NCBI GenBank assembly: GCA_014529385.2
Contig: CM043953.1
Span: 85,322,342-85,386,341, forward strand
Source of the DNA: Adiantum capillus-veneris
Taxonomy: Eukaryota; Streptophyta; Polypodiopsida; Polypodiales; Pteridaceae
Direction of reading: 5' to 3'
DNA: 64,000 nt
The notes under the pieces were generated by a model. The model ran no database searches. It was given only the letters and a program-made list of their open reading frames with translations, and was not told the origin of the DNA. The position numbers were made by a program, and so were the translations under genes. Positions within the stretch are counted from its first letter, which is position 1. Every line of letters starts with the position of its first letter. Positions 12,101 through 22,461 of this stretch are shown piece by piece.

Positions 12101-12663
12101 TCAATATTGGGAGGGTGGAGGCTCAAACTTAAGTTTGAGTCTCAAAAGGGAAGCTAGGCTCCCTACTATCAAATGAGAGAAATTCCAAACTTGGAAACAA
12201 AAAAGCCACTTGAAAGTGATGAGGCTCAAACATCATGAGATGGTAGAGACCTAACAAGCTTCATGGGAAGGTTTAGGATTGAAGAAACCCATGAGAGGCA
12301 AAGCTTGTGCGTCATGAGATGTAGAAGCTTGAGCCTCATGGGAGGTAGATACTTTAGGTTATTTGAACCTCTACCTGCACGAGGTCCAAACTTTAGTTCG
12401 ACCCTTAGTTTAGGATAAGTGCTTGAGCTTAGGATTGAGTATAGAGGCTCCAACTTAAGTTTGAGCCCCTTGCAAAGAATGAGGCTCAAACTATGGTTTT
12501 GTGTCTCATGAGAGGGTAGAATATCGAGCTTAAGTTTGAGCCTCATGAGAGTGATAAGAGACATGACTCTCTCCAATGTTTCAAGTAGTCAACAGGATAT
12601 ATACAATCTATTTACCCCTTCATCAACTTACCATAATTAAACAAATATAAGGCCCAAACATAA

Positions 12664-12957
12664 CACTACTTTGGTAACACATGTATAAAGTGTCCTTTTC
12701 GGGTGTTTAAAAAAATCCCAATAATCCTACTAGACTTGTCATTTTTTGAAAAATCTTACTTAAGATGGAAGCTAAAGAACCACTCATAATGGTTAAAATA
12801 AGTAGCCATCAAAATTTCTCGCTATCTCGTCAAGATAAGAGTGCAAAGTTGATCTCAACTACTCCATTTTATAAAGAAAAGACAAATCTAGGAAGTGGCT
12901 AAGTTGAGGACATAAAATTTTCCTAGGATATAAAAGTTCCCTATTTCCAATCTAGTG
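12664..12957. mobile_element. Small non-autonomous element with CACTA ends (294 bp)
   Basis: It begins CACTACTTTGGTAAC and ends in the complement of CACTAGATTGGAAA, so 10 or 11 of about 14 terminal bases pair as an inverted repeat. Flanking trinucleotides are TAA and TTA, similar but not a clean target duplication. The start closely resembles the sequence that interrupts the chromovirus at 63,737 (CACTAGGTTGGTAAC, then ...AAGTGTCCTTT in both). I infer one CACTA-type family distinct from the two large CACTA elements. There is no coding capacity. Confidence 0.5.
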
Positions 12958-13440
12958 TTAAACTTGAGCCTTGGGAGAGGGTAGGGGCTCAATCTTAGGT
13001 TCGAGTCTCATGAGAGGGTATATAGACTTGAACTTAAGTTCAAGCCTCTTGAAAAGGGATGAGGCTCAAACTAAGTTCATTCATATAGAGCACTTGAAAA
13101 CTCAAATCTCATCTCTTAATATAAATCTATAAAGTTTTTTAGCTAAGAGGATATGAATGTATATCAAGACATAAACGTGCCTTGTTACCTATCTAGTATT
13201 AAGTCTGAGCCTCCAGAGAGAGTAGAGGCTCAAACTTAGGTTTGAGCCTCATGAGAGGGCATGGAATCAAAGTTAAGTTTGAGATTATTCAAAGGCATGA
13301 GACTCAAACTAGTTTTTGCATATCTAGAACACTTCAAAATGCAGCTTTCATCTCTTAGTCTAACACTACAAAGTTGCTCACTTAAGAGGACACAAAAGTG
13401 TCTCACAACATAGAAGCACCCCACTACCAACAATCTAGTG
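12958..13440. repeat. Two tandem units of about 240 bp
   Basis: Unit 1 (12,958-13,200) and unit 2 (13,201-13,440) run in parallel. Each starts TTAA(A/G)(C/T)(T/C)(T/C)GAGCCT, has a palindromic GAGGCTCAA block in the middle, then CATCTCTTA, an AGAGGA(T/C)A block, and ends with a version of CCAATCTAGTG. That terminal motif equals the right end of the 294-bp CACTA-ended element directly upstream, so the units may have grown from element ends plus flank. A third, partial unit starts at 13,441 and a related end appears near 14,200-14,235. Confidence 0.65.
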
Positions 13441-15010
13441 TTAAGCTCAAGCCTTGAGAGAGGATAGAGGCTCAAACTTAACTTCAAGCCTCTTGAAAGG
13501 GATGAGGATCTAGTTTATGTCTAGGCCTCTTGAAAGGAATTAATCTCAAACTAGTTTTTTTGCCTCGTTTATAGGGTAGAGGCTTGAATTTAAGTTATGG
13601 CCTCAATAGAATGTAGAAAGCAAATACTTATCTTTAGTGCTTTAAGTACTCACAAAATTATATAAAGTATTTTTAGCTCTTTATCAACTCACCATAATTA
13701 GCAAATTTAAGGCCAAAAATTAAGGTCAAGCCTCAACAGAGTGTAGAGGTTTGAGCTTTATGAGAGGGTAGATGCTCGAACTTAGGTTTGCGTTTTGCGA
13801 TAGGATAGATGCTCAAACTTATGTTGGAGCCTCTAAAATGAGCAACTTTCTAGTGTTACTATGAGATGAAGAAAAAACATATTATGAGTCCCATCTCTTT
13901 CAATAATCTCTAACTTCACTTTGAGTTCCTACCCTCTCATGAGGATCGAACTTAAGTTTGAGCCTCTACTCTCTACTGTTCAAAGTCCCTACACTCTCAT
14001 GAGGCTCAAACTTAAGTTTGAGCCTCTTCTCTCTATTGAGGCTTGAGCTTAGGTTTGGGGATTACATCTGTTAGAGTATGGTGAGTTGATGAACAAGTAA
14101 GAAAACTGTATATATCTACCTTTGAGTGCTTGCAATTTTCAAGAGAATTATGTGCTTCCTACATTTTAATGAGGCTCAAACTTAGGTTCAAGATTCCATA
14201 AAAGTTTCTCACATTATAAAAGTGCCATGTTACCAATCGAATGTTAAGCTCAAGCTTCGAGAGAGGGTAGATGCTCAAACTTAGTTTGGAGCTTCATCAG
14301 AGGGTAAAGACTTAAACTTGATGTTTGAGGATCTTCAAGGGGATGAGGTTCAAACTAAGTTTTGTGCCTCATGATAGGGTAGAGGCTTGAACTTAAGTTC
14401 GAGACTCAATAGAATGAAGGAAGCGCATAAATACCTTCAATGCTACAAGTACTCAAAGATATATGTATAAAGTATGATTAACTCTTCATCAACTAATGGT
14501 AATTTAACAAATATAAGGCCCAAAATTAAGCTAAGGGTAGAGACACCATTTGAGGTTCAAGCCTTATGAAAGGATAGAGGCTCAATTTAGGTTCGAGCCT
14601 CGTGAGAGGGTAGAGGCTCAAACATAATCCGGAGCCTCCTGAAAGGGATGAAACTCAAACTAAGTTGTGTGCCTCATGAGTGGGTAGAGGCTTGAACTTA
14701 AGTTCAAGCCTCAGTAGATTACGGGAAGAACATAATTCTCTTGAGTACTGCAAGTACTTAAGGATAGACATACAAATTACGCGTACCTTGTCATCAACTC
14801 ACCATAATTTAATAGGTCCCAAACATAAGCTCAAGCCTCAATATAGAGTAGAGGCTCAAATGTATTCTTGAGCCTTATGAGAGTGTGGAACTTAAGTCTG
14901 AGTCTCTTGAAAGAGATCAAGCTCAAATGTATGGGTATGCCCCATGAGAGGGTAGAGGCTCGAACTGAAGTTCGATCCTTTTTAGAATGATAGAAATTAA
15001 AATATGAGGT

Positions 15011-16204
15011 GAGCAAGATGCGAGGAGATGTACTATCACTCTTAGTTGGGCAAGAAGAGGCACCTCAAATTTTTGAGGCTAGTCCTTTCCACACTCAAGT
15101 TGGTTTGAGCCAAGAGATAAAGGGCCTTGTCTTCTTCCAATACTAGATTCCTTCGTCAAAATTGGCCATGCTGGACGCAACAACATTACAAATGTTATGA
15201 CTCATGATGCACACAAGAACCACTATTTATGCCGGAGGCAATTGACGATGGGTGAGAGAAGAAAGCCTTGAGGTAGGAGCCAAAGGTTTTATGGAAATGG
15301 GTAGAAATCTAGATTTTGGTTGAACACCTTAACTAATAATTGGTGGCCAGCATGAAATGTAGCTCTATTGGAGGTTAAATCACCTTAGGTCATTTGTAAG
15401 AGGGGCACCCAAGGTGGTGAAAGGAAAGAAAAAAGTTGCTCGCAACAATGGATGGACACTGCACAAGATGCAAAAAACATGGTGAAAAGCACAAACCTGT
15501 GGATACTTGGAGATGTACGGAAGCCACCTACGCCTTGGTGAAATCCATCCAAAACTGCTGAGTGATAGTGCCCGTTGAGGAGTTGGGAGGAGGGTAGGTG
15601 GCCGGAGTTTTGTCCTTCAAAGAAGAGGAGACTATCATGGAGGGTGCCAAGATAGTCTCGCAAACCATAGCAAGGAACCATCAACTATGTGTTGGAGGGG
15701 TTATGTCGCTACAGGGAGACCAAGTCGCAAACGAGAGGCCATCATCAACTTTGACCCACGGAAGCCATTCAACAAAGCACTGGCTATCTCCTTCCCAAAG
15801 GTGAATCGCAATAGTATTGAGGTTGGTGCCAGCTATCTCTCTCTTGAAGGTGAACCACTTTCGCTATTTTTCTTTGTGGCATGAGAGAAGCTTTGGTGAA
15901 GTGCACAGTCTACTCTGACTGCAACTTGACGGACGTCAAATGTTAAGCCGTCAACTTTGAATCGGCCCGTCAGTTTTGAATTGGCTGTCAATATTGAAAA
16001 ACGTCCAAGAATTTTAGGCCCACCATGGTCTTCAAACTTATCATTATCCTTAAATCGTGAAGGATAATTTCGAGATACTTTGTGCGAAGTGTCATCTTGT
16101 GTTCAAGCTTGGGCTTGTTTCAAATTTTGTTTATGCGCTAGCTTTTGACTTCGCAGTTTTTGTTTAATATTGCATTGTTCTAGTGATCAACTTCAACCTT
16201 TTCA
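15011..16204. other. Non-coding, nothing recognised
   Basis: Short overlapping frames at 15,385-15,884 have no recognisable motif and no consistent codon signal. I do not call a gene. Confidence 0.4.
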
Positions 16205-16480
16205 TTTTGTGGTTTTGCAATTGAGGGCTCTACTCTTGAGCTCAAGTTCGAGCCTAGACCGACTTGTACTGAAGCTCAATTGTACTCTATGTTCAAGCTT
16301 GAGCCTAGACTAACTTGTACTCAAGTCCAATGTCCAAGTCTTAAGTTGCTACAAAGCTAAAACTCACATCTTTGTAGATTTTCAATTGAAGGCTCTACGC
16401 TTGAGCTCAAGTTCTGAGCTCAAGTTCGAGCCTATAGACCAACTTGTACTCAAGTCAAATTGTCCAATTATCAAGTTTCT
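16205..16480. repeat. Direct repeat with GAGCTCAAGTTCGAGCCTA motif
   Basis: Two related blocks begin near 16,218 and 16,385, about 165 bases apart. Each has GCTCTAC(T/G)CTTGAGCTC, AAGTTCGAGCCTA, ACTTGTACTCAAGT and a following run towards GCTACAAAG. They resemble the palindromic family upstream in containing GAGCTCAAG and GAGCCT, but the spacing and order differ. Confidence 0.6.
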
Positions 16481-17267
16481 ACAAAGTGGGCTACAAAGGT
16501 AAAAATCTCATTTTCCTTTAAGTCTTCTCCAAGCCACAAATATGATCTCGGAAGTGGATAGTTTCTCCTGCAAGCTAAGGCCCAATCATGTTTGTGCTTA
16601 TGCTCTTGCTTGAAATACTTGATTTTGTTAGATGTGCAAGTATGTTTATATACAGACATGTAGTTATAATATATAGTCTGCCATTGTTGAACATGGTAGG
16701 TGGTCAGGCTTTTCCCACAATTTTTATTGATCTCAAAGAAAATATTGAGTTAGAGCTCTTTGTCTCATCTATTATAACTTAGGTTTTCCCATTTGCAAGT
16801 GTTTTAAGTTTTACCTCAATTTTTTTGATGGTACGTTTTTAGGACATGCCTAAGTTGAATTCTTGAAGCTTAGCATGAAATGGTTGTAAATTGCAAGGTT
16901 TAAGTGTTGTAGCCAAACAATATTCCGAGAACACTGTTACCTCAAACTATGATATTTTTGGGTGGGAAAAAGAAGTGGAATCTATGGTTCATGCATATTT
17001 TTTGGTTGTGTGTTTGTTTGTGGAGCACCCTCTAGTTTAGACTTTACTTGTTGTACAACTACTTCTATGGTATGTATTACTTTTAAGAAGTGGGTTGGTT
17101 CAAGAAAATGCCAATGGTGTGCTTTTTCATCAGAAAACTCCTTTTAGTGACATGTCATCAGATTAAGTTAATGAATGGTTTTGTTGAAAGTTGAGAAAAA
17201 ACAAGAAAAGACTTGAAGCTTTCATTGGTTAAACCTCATTTTCTTCTCTTTCTTGTCAAATGTTAGT

Positions 17268-17329
17268 ATCTAAAAATGCAAGTGGATCTATCCAAAAGTG
17301 CCTCTAAACTTCCACTTGCATTTTTAGAT
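17268..17329. repeat. Perfect 19-bp hairpin
   Basis: ATCTAAAAATGCAAGTGGA at 17,268-17,286 is exactly complementary to TCCACTTGCATTTTTAGAT at 17,311-17,329, leaving a 24-base loop. A nested GGATCTATC/GATAGATCC pair lies at the edges, so two alternative pairings exist. It could be a small foldback element or an RNA hairpin precursor; I see nothing that decides. Confidence 0.8.
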
Positions 17330-17790
17330 AGATCCACCTAGCATGATGCAACATCTATTCTAGAATGTGACACCAATGGTTAAAAATGTTGCAACCTAGC
17401 ACAATGCACTTTCTACTATAGACAGCTGCCATGAATGGCACTACTCAAGAACTTGGCTCACAAAGAATTGTCTCAAAATTGCGCATTTTTTCCAAAATTC
17501 CTAAATATGTCTAGTCTAAGTGTTCCACATGAACACCATATTGGAGAGTTTGAGACTTCATAGCCAATTTGGGAATCATCAGTGTCTTGAAGATTTGACC
17601 ATATGGAAAAATATTGAACTATTTCTAAAGATCAAAGACTTCCAAAAGGTAGTATTTGATATGATCTTTCAATTTATGCCCTCAAAACTTTGGCTAATAT
17701 TTCTTCATGTGATCATATCTTAAGCTTGTTTTGAAAGTGGGATTTGGGAAACTCCCAAATTCACTAATATGGTGTTCATGGGTGAAACCT

Positions 17791-18918
17791 TTCTCTGTTG
17801 TGTTGTCTTCATTTGACTAGAGAAGTCGATTGGCCTCATGAAAGATGTTGTATCCTTCTAAAGTAGCACAGCCCCCAAGGAGTCATCACCCACATTTGAG
17901 GTGACATAGATCTTTTCATCCCACTTAGGTGGTGATATAGTTGGTAGGGTGGCTAAGACCTCCTTTACCTTGTTGTACTGATGTTTGCTCTCCTTGTCCC
18001 AAGTGAAAGTTGATCGTTGAGTGAGTTGTTGCAGTGGTAGAACAAGTTGTGATAGTAGATGTATGAATCTACTCAAGTATCTCATCTTTTGTAGAAAAGA
18101 GACTAGTTGACGTACGGTTGTTGGTGAAGGTAGGGCTATCAGTGCAAACACCTTACTTGCATCAACATTGAAAGTGTTCTCTGGACTTTCATGGCCTAAA
18201 AGAATGACTCTACTTTCCCCAATGTGGCACTTGTCTACATTTAATTGCCCACCTAGGCTTTGCAACCTTGCCAAACCCTGAGTTACCTTTTCTAAGTGCA
18301 AAATCGAGGGCTATATATACAGAAATCATCAATGAGCACTCTTATGGATGTTCCAAAGAATGGATGAAAGACATATGTGACATATCTTTGGAATGTGGCA
18401 GGTGCATTTGGGAGACCAAATGGCATAACTCTGTACGCAAAACAACCCCATGGCGTAATGAAAGTGGTTTTTAGCTGATCTTCCAAGGCTACGCGTATTT
18501 GAAAATACTCGGAATAACCATCACACACAAGGTAGCATTCAAAACCAGCTACTTCATTCAGAATTTCATCCAAGAAAGGGAGAGGGAAGTGGTCTCTCTT
18601 TGTGGCTACATTTAGTGGCTTGTAGTTGACGCAGACCCTCCACTTACCATTCTTCTTAGGCATCACTACTACGGGTGACACCCACTCTAAGTTTTCCACA
18701 GGATAGGTGAACCCTGCTTTTAGTAGCTTCCTTACCTTGGCAAGGAGTGCCTTTTCTTGTATGACCCCCAGCCGTTGTAGCTTTTGCACAACTGGTACCC
18801 CTTCCTTTAGCTTAATATGATGTTCCTCTATTATAATACCTATGAATCTTTCATAGTTGTTAATGAAAAGGTCAAGAAATCCCATCAATATTTGCAAAAA
18901 AAAAATCTTTCTCTTCAA
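17791..18918 (-). pseudogene. Gypsy reverse transcriptase and first half of RNase H
   Basis: Reverse transcriptase copies the element RNA into DNA. The 18,292-18,918 frame holds VSPVVVMPKKNGKWRVCV, then the first catalytic Asp in LVCDGYSEYFQI, PFGLPNAPATFQ, and the two-Asp motif as VLIDDFCIYS. Near 18,300 a one-base shift moves the frame to LHLEKVTQGLARLQ and LGHESPENTF. The RNase H begins with SNVGDDSLGAVLL, then a TAG, then MRPIDFSSQMKTT before the sequence turns foreign. RT length and motif spacing are normal for gypsy; the frameshift and stop make it inactive. The remainder of RNase H lies at 8,312 and below. Confidence 0.85.
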
Positions 18919-19304
18919 TTTTTAACTCCATAGATAGCATACTCTTCAGCCGACTTTCTCCTAGGCCAGATGATTTACTTTCCTCTTCGTTGCTTTGCCC
19001 TTTTGGTGACGGGTCGCCAGTTGTGCTTACCCTTTGTAGATCCTTCATGATGATATCCATCACATTGATGGAATTGTCACTTTGATCGATGGAAGTGGTC
19101 TCCTCCTCAAAAGTGGAAGACTCACTAGTGGTTTCATCTGCTGATGTCTCTAGGACCATTTTCTTGTGCTTACCGGTCTTCATGTCGTAGTAGATTGTTT
19201 CTCTTTTCTTACCAATCATGCATAGAAGGCTAGTGCCCCAGTCCTATTTTGCCTTTATGGCCATCAACCATGGCCTTCGCAAGATCAACGGATAGCCCTC
19301 CCCC
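18919..19304 (-). pseudogene. Acidic linker between gypsy protease and RT
   Basis: The frame 18,872-19,219 encodes a Ser/Thr/Glu-rich stretch (ETSADETTSESSTFEEETTS) that runs into the RT frame just downstream. This position, between protease and RT, is usually poorly conserved in gypsy polyproteins. No domain is visible. A frame break separates it from the protease piece above 19,305. Confidence 0.5.
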
Positions 19305-19622
19305 TTAGTTGGAATCCCAAAAAACAACTACTTCTACCTCAGTATTGAAGGCTTTTACCTTCACAATACTTACCACACCCACACATTTTACTTTTGCATT
19401 GTTTTCCATCTTTGCTTTGCATGGAGAAGGCCTCTCAACCTCGAGCCCTAGCCGAAGCATCATAGATTCACTCATCACACAAATTTGTGCACCACCATTA
19501 ATGTAGGTGTTTCCAACCCTCTTACCCTTTATGTTGACGTCGCCATTTGGAAGGATGTCATCCATGTTGCAGCCTGAAATTGCTCCAGATACCTTTACCT
19601 TGGAGCACCTTGTACTTACCAT
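19305..19622 (-). pseudogene. Gypsy aspartic protease with Asp-to-Asn at the active site
   Basis: Retroelement protease cleaves the gag-pol polyprotein and needs an Asp in a D-(T/S/G)-G-A motif. Here the motif reads TYINGGAQICVMSE, so the catalytic Asp position is Asn (AAT). One G-to-A change from GAT explains it. The following LRLGLEVERPSPCKAKM and KCVGVVSIVKVKAF fit the second half of the fold. Flanking sequence (VNIKGKRVGN) matches the usual pre-protease linker. I cannot tell whether the change killed the element or came later. Confidence 0.7.
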
Positions 19623-19634
19623 TTTTTACCATTG

Positions 19635-21526
19635 TCACCTTACCTTTGGTGCGAGATGTAGCAGTTGTGGCCATGTAATATTTGGTCCTTTCTTTGACAC
19701 ATCGAATGTTAGATCATAGGTCCTAGAACTCTCCCCTAGCTTTAAGTTGGTGATGCCTATTTTCCGTCGTGGCCTTGATGGCCTCTTGCTAGTCTCTCCT
19801 TTCATGCTTCTCTCATCATCAGATTGTGTCATCTTTTCCCCCCTAGATCTCTTTATAGTCATGGATTTAAATGGTTCTTCAAAGGTTACCTTCTCCTTAC
19901 CCTTATCTCTCTCCTTTACTCATGGTGGATCCACTACTACGGACTTTCCTTTCTCCTCTAAACTTATGATGTTTACAAGGCGATCAGGTGGTGGTGTCGG
20001 CTGAAGAGGTGGAATAGGTGATTGTGGTGGCTTCTGGGGTGGACATAGAATTTGTGTTGGTGGGGTGGGTGCTCAAGGTGGAGCTGTTCTCTCTCTAGTG
20101 GGTGACATTTGGTTTCTCCTACCTCCTCTATTATAGTTTTGTCATGGGTTGGGACTGTAGTACATACCGTGACCATCTTTTTTGCAGTTGTAGCAGTGAT
20201 ACTCCATGTTTTGCCGTCGTGCTCTCCTCGGGCTTGATCTCTTTCCTGGTTCATTCCTTGCTGTATTAAGTGGACAAACAAATTATTTAGTTGGTCAGTA
20301 ATGTGGGCCAACATATCTTGTTGGTCATTTCTTACCCCAGGAGTCGGTGATGGGGGAGGAATGGTGGTTGTCATGGTTGTTGGTCAACGCGATGTTCCTA
20401 CTTTTGTTGACTTGGTTTCTTTGGCTTTCATCCGCAGGTTCTTGTTCTTAAGGCAACCAATCTCCACGGCTAACTCGTACGTAGCCAGGAATCTACCCTT
20501 CACCTTATCTTTGAGCAGTGGCCATAAGCCATGCATGAACCGGTCCTTTTTTAGAAACCGGGTGCAGCCTCCTCTCTTGCCAGTGACTCAACCCATTGTT
20601 CCCACAAATCCACAGACTTGGACTCATAGGTGGCATACTCTAAAAGACCCTCAATTTGTCCCACAACTTCTCTGAAGTGGTGCCTCCCCCAAAGAGCCTC
20701 TTAAAAGCCGTTTTTAAGGGCTCCCAGTCATCCTTAGTTTCTTGTGAAAGTGTGTTGCACCACGACGTAGCTTCTAGTTTCATGAGATGCTTAAAGATTC
20801 TAACTCGAGATTCATTTTGTATCTTAGTTGCTTACTACACATGCTACTTCAAAGTCATCTAAGAAATCTGTTACCAAATATTTCCCCATCTTTCCTTTAA
20901 ATGTTGTAAATGCAACACTTTCCATGATTACTGAGAGAGAGAGAGCTAGAAAGACACACTTCTTAGCTTTGCAATCAAAAGATTTGTTTTTTCTTTTTTT
21001 TCTTTACAAGTAGGCGTGTATACACTTTTCTATACTAGAACATATATTAAAATCTCAAATGATACATTGCCTTGTACCAAAGGTAAGACAAATGGCTAAT
21101 TTGATGCCAGAAACTCAAAGAAGCACTACCCCACCCAGCATGGTGTGGATGACGTGCTGATAGTAAGCCTTCCAGTCCAGTATTACCTTGATTGAGCGTA
21201 CTCGTATCAGAATGTGTGATCTGCCTTGAGATAAGTTGTATTGATTCATGTGAAGCTAAGAGGTGCTTAGTCACTATCCAAGCTTGTGGGAGAGGGTGGT
21301 GTTCTTTCCTGAAATAGGCTTAGTAGATCCCTAGTCTCTCTAGTGAGAGCATGAGCATGTTCTTCCGTTATCTGTGCTATAGCATGAGGTGCAACTTGGA
21401 AACTGACTGTGATAATTACCTCTATGAATTGAGTTACCCGATTCTCAAAGTAGAATAGTGTTGAATCTCTATCGAGCAGAGCTCCCTCCATCTTCTTGTT
21501 GCGGGTTGGTCATAGGTTGCAGACAG
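19635..21526 (-). pseudogene. Gypsy gag, main part, with damaged zinc knuckle
   Basis: Gag packages element RNA. Reading the minus strand, about 20,900-20,640 gives LEATSWCNTLSQETKDDWE and LKTAFKRLFGGG, typical of the Retrotrans_gag domain. Near 20,205-20,150 a CCHC knuckle is visible as CYNCKKDGHGMYY, with the last Cys replaced by Tyr. Further down (19,635-19,862) is a basic region, SKRPSRPRRKIGITNLKLGE. Frames change several times and stops are present. The upstream part stops at 21,526, where the CACTA element begins; removing that element joins it to 27,970. Confidence 0.7.
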
Positions 21527-21539
21527 CACTACAAGAGGC

Positions 21540-21660
21540 TATTCATATTAGCGACGCTCACACAGCGACGCTCAAAAAAAAATTCCCGGCGTCGCTATGA
21601 GCGTCGCAAATTTACGTGTAAATTTGCGATGCTCATAGCGACGCTCATAGCAACGCCAGC
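21540..21660. repeat. Subterminal repeats, transposase-proximal end of CACTA copy 1
   Basis: GCGACGCTCA and its complement recur, and the array contains an inverted arrangement around GCGTCGCAAATTTAC. CACTA elements use such subterminal motifs as binding sites for their accessory protein (TnpA in En/Spm). That role is inferred here by analogy. Confidence 0.75.
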
Positions 21661-21746
21661 TGGGCTAAAAAAATAACAGAGAGCGCCCAAAAACTCAGAT
21701 CTCAGATCTGAGTTTTTCGGCGCCCTCAAGCAAGGAGCAGGTAACG

Positions 21747-21803
<57 letters not shown>

Positions 21804-21805
21804 CT

Positions 21806-21849
<44 letters not shown>

Positions 21850-21919
21850 AGAGGAAGGAGAGCCAGGTATGCTCCTTCCCTCTCCTCACTCTCATGTTCC
21901 CTTCCCCTCTTTCTCTCTC

Positions 21920-21977
<58 letters not shown>

Positions 21978-21981
21978 TGTT

Positions 21982-22033
<52 letters not shown>

Positions 22034-22080
22034 AATATAAACAAAAACGCACACACACATACATAAACAAAGAATGCACA

Positions 22081-22250
22081 CACACATTGAGAGAGGAAAA
22101 GAGAGAGAGAGCATGCATAAACAAAAAACGCACACATTGAGAGAGGAAAAGAGAGAGAGAACATGCATAAACAAAAAACGCACACATTGAGAGAGGAAAA
22201 GAGAGAAAACATTCATAAACAAAAAAAAGCACACACATTGAGAGAGAAAG
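22081..22250. repeat. 50-bp tandem repeat, three and a half units
   Basis: CACACATTGAGAGAGGAAAA starts at 22,081, 22,131 and 22,181, with a diverged partial unit near 22,231. Each unit continues through (GA)n, CATGCATAAACAAAAAACG. The matching array is on the other strand of copy 2 near 37,040-37,215. Reading frames through it are low-complexity and not genes. Confidence 0.8.
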
Positions 22251-22461
22251 AGAGAGAAACTAATTTAACGTCGTAGGAAACTAATTAAAATTAAAAGACC
22301 TAAAGATCTAGCCGACAAGGAGTTGAACTCAAGACCTATTATTCAAGAGGGAAATGGCATAACAAATCTATCATACTTGGCATGGGTGATAAAAAGGTTA
22401 TACCATTTATCTCTTTTTATTGGCACACACATCCACACACGCGCACACACACAAGAGGAAG

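Larger units (their letters stand above)
12110..15010. repeat. Cluster of degenerate repeats built on a 26-bp palindrome
   Basis: Sequences of the form GAGGCTCAAACTT followed by its own complement recur dozens of times, in full, half or mutated form. A perfect 26-bp palindrome with a central CTTAAG is at 14,001-14,026, with a near-perfect one at 13,941-13,966. Between palindromes run connecting motifs such as CATGAGAGGGTAGAGG. Higher-order units recur too: CAAGTACTCA...TCATCAACT...CCATAATT...TAAGGCCC occurs near 12,570-12,660, 13,635-13,720, 14,440-14,530 and 14,740-14,830. No coding function is visible. Confidence 0.8.
8313..17790. other. Block of about 9.5 kb inserted in the gypsy RNase H domain
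   Basis: The RNase H reading breaks off near 17,790 and resumes near 8,312 on the minus strand, so everything between is extra. The two ends show imperfect inverted similarity: TTAGGATATTTGGGAATT with ...AAGTCCCATTTTGAAAAA on the left, and on the complement of the right end ATTAGTGAATTTGGGAG with ...AAATCCCACTTTCAAAAC. That suggests a DNA transposon with degenerate terminal inverted repeats, but I could not define target duplications, and no transposase is readable inside. The content is AT-rich and non-coding, with the palindrome-bearing repeats described below. A composite of several insertions is equally possible. Confidence 0.45.

Noticed and set aside
12980-16270. GGTTCGAG-like motifs resembling the B box of tRNA genes
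   Set aside because: They are part of the palindromic GAGGCTCAAAC repeats. No A box at the right distance and no cloverleaf could be drawn.
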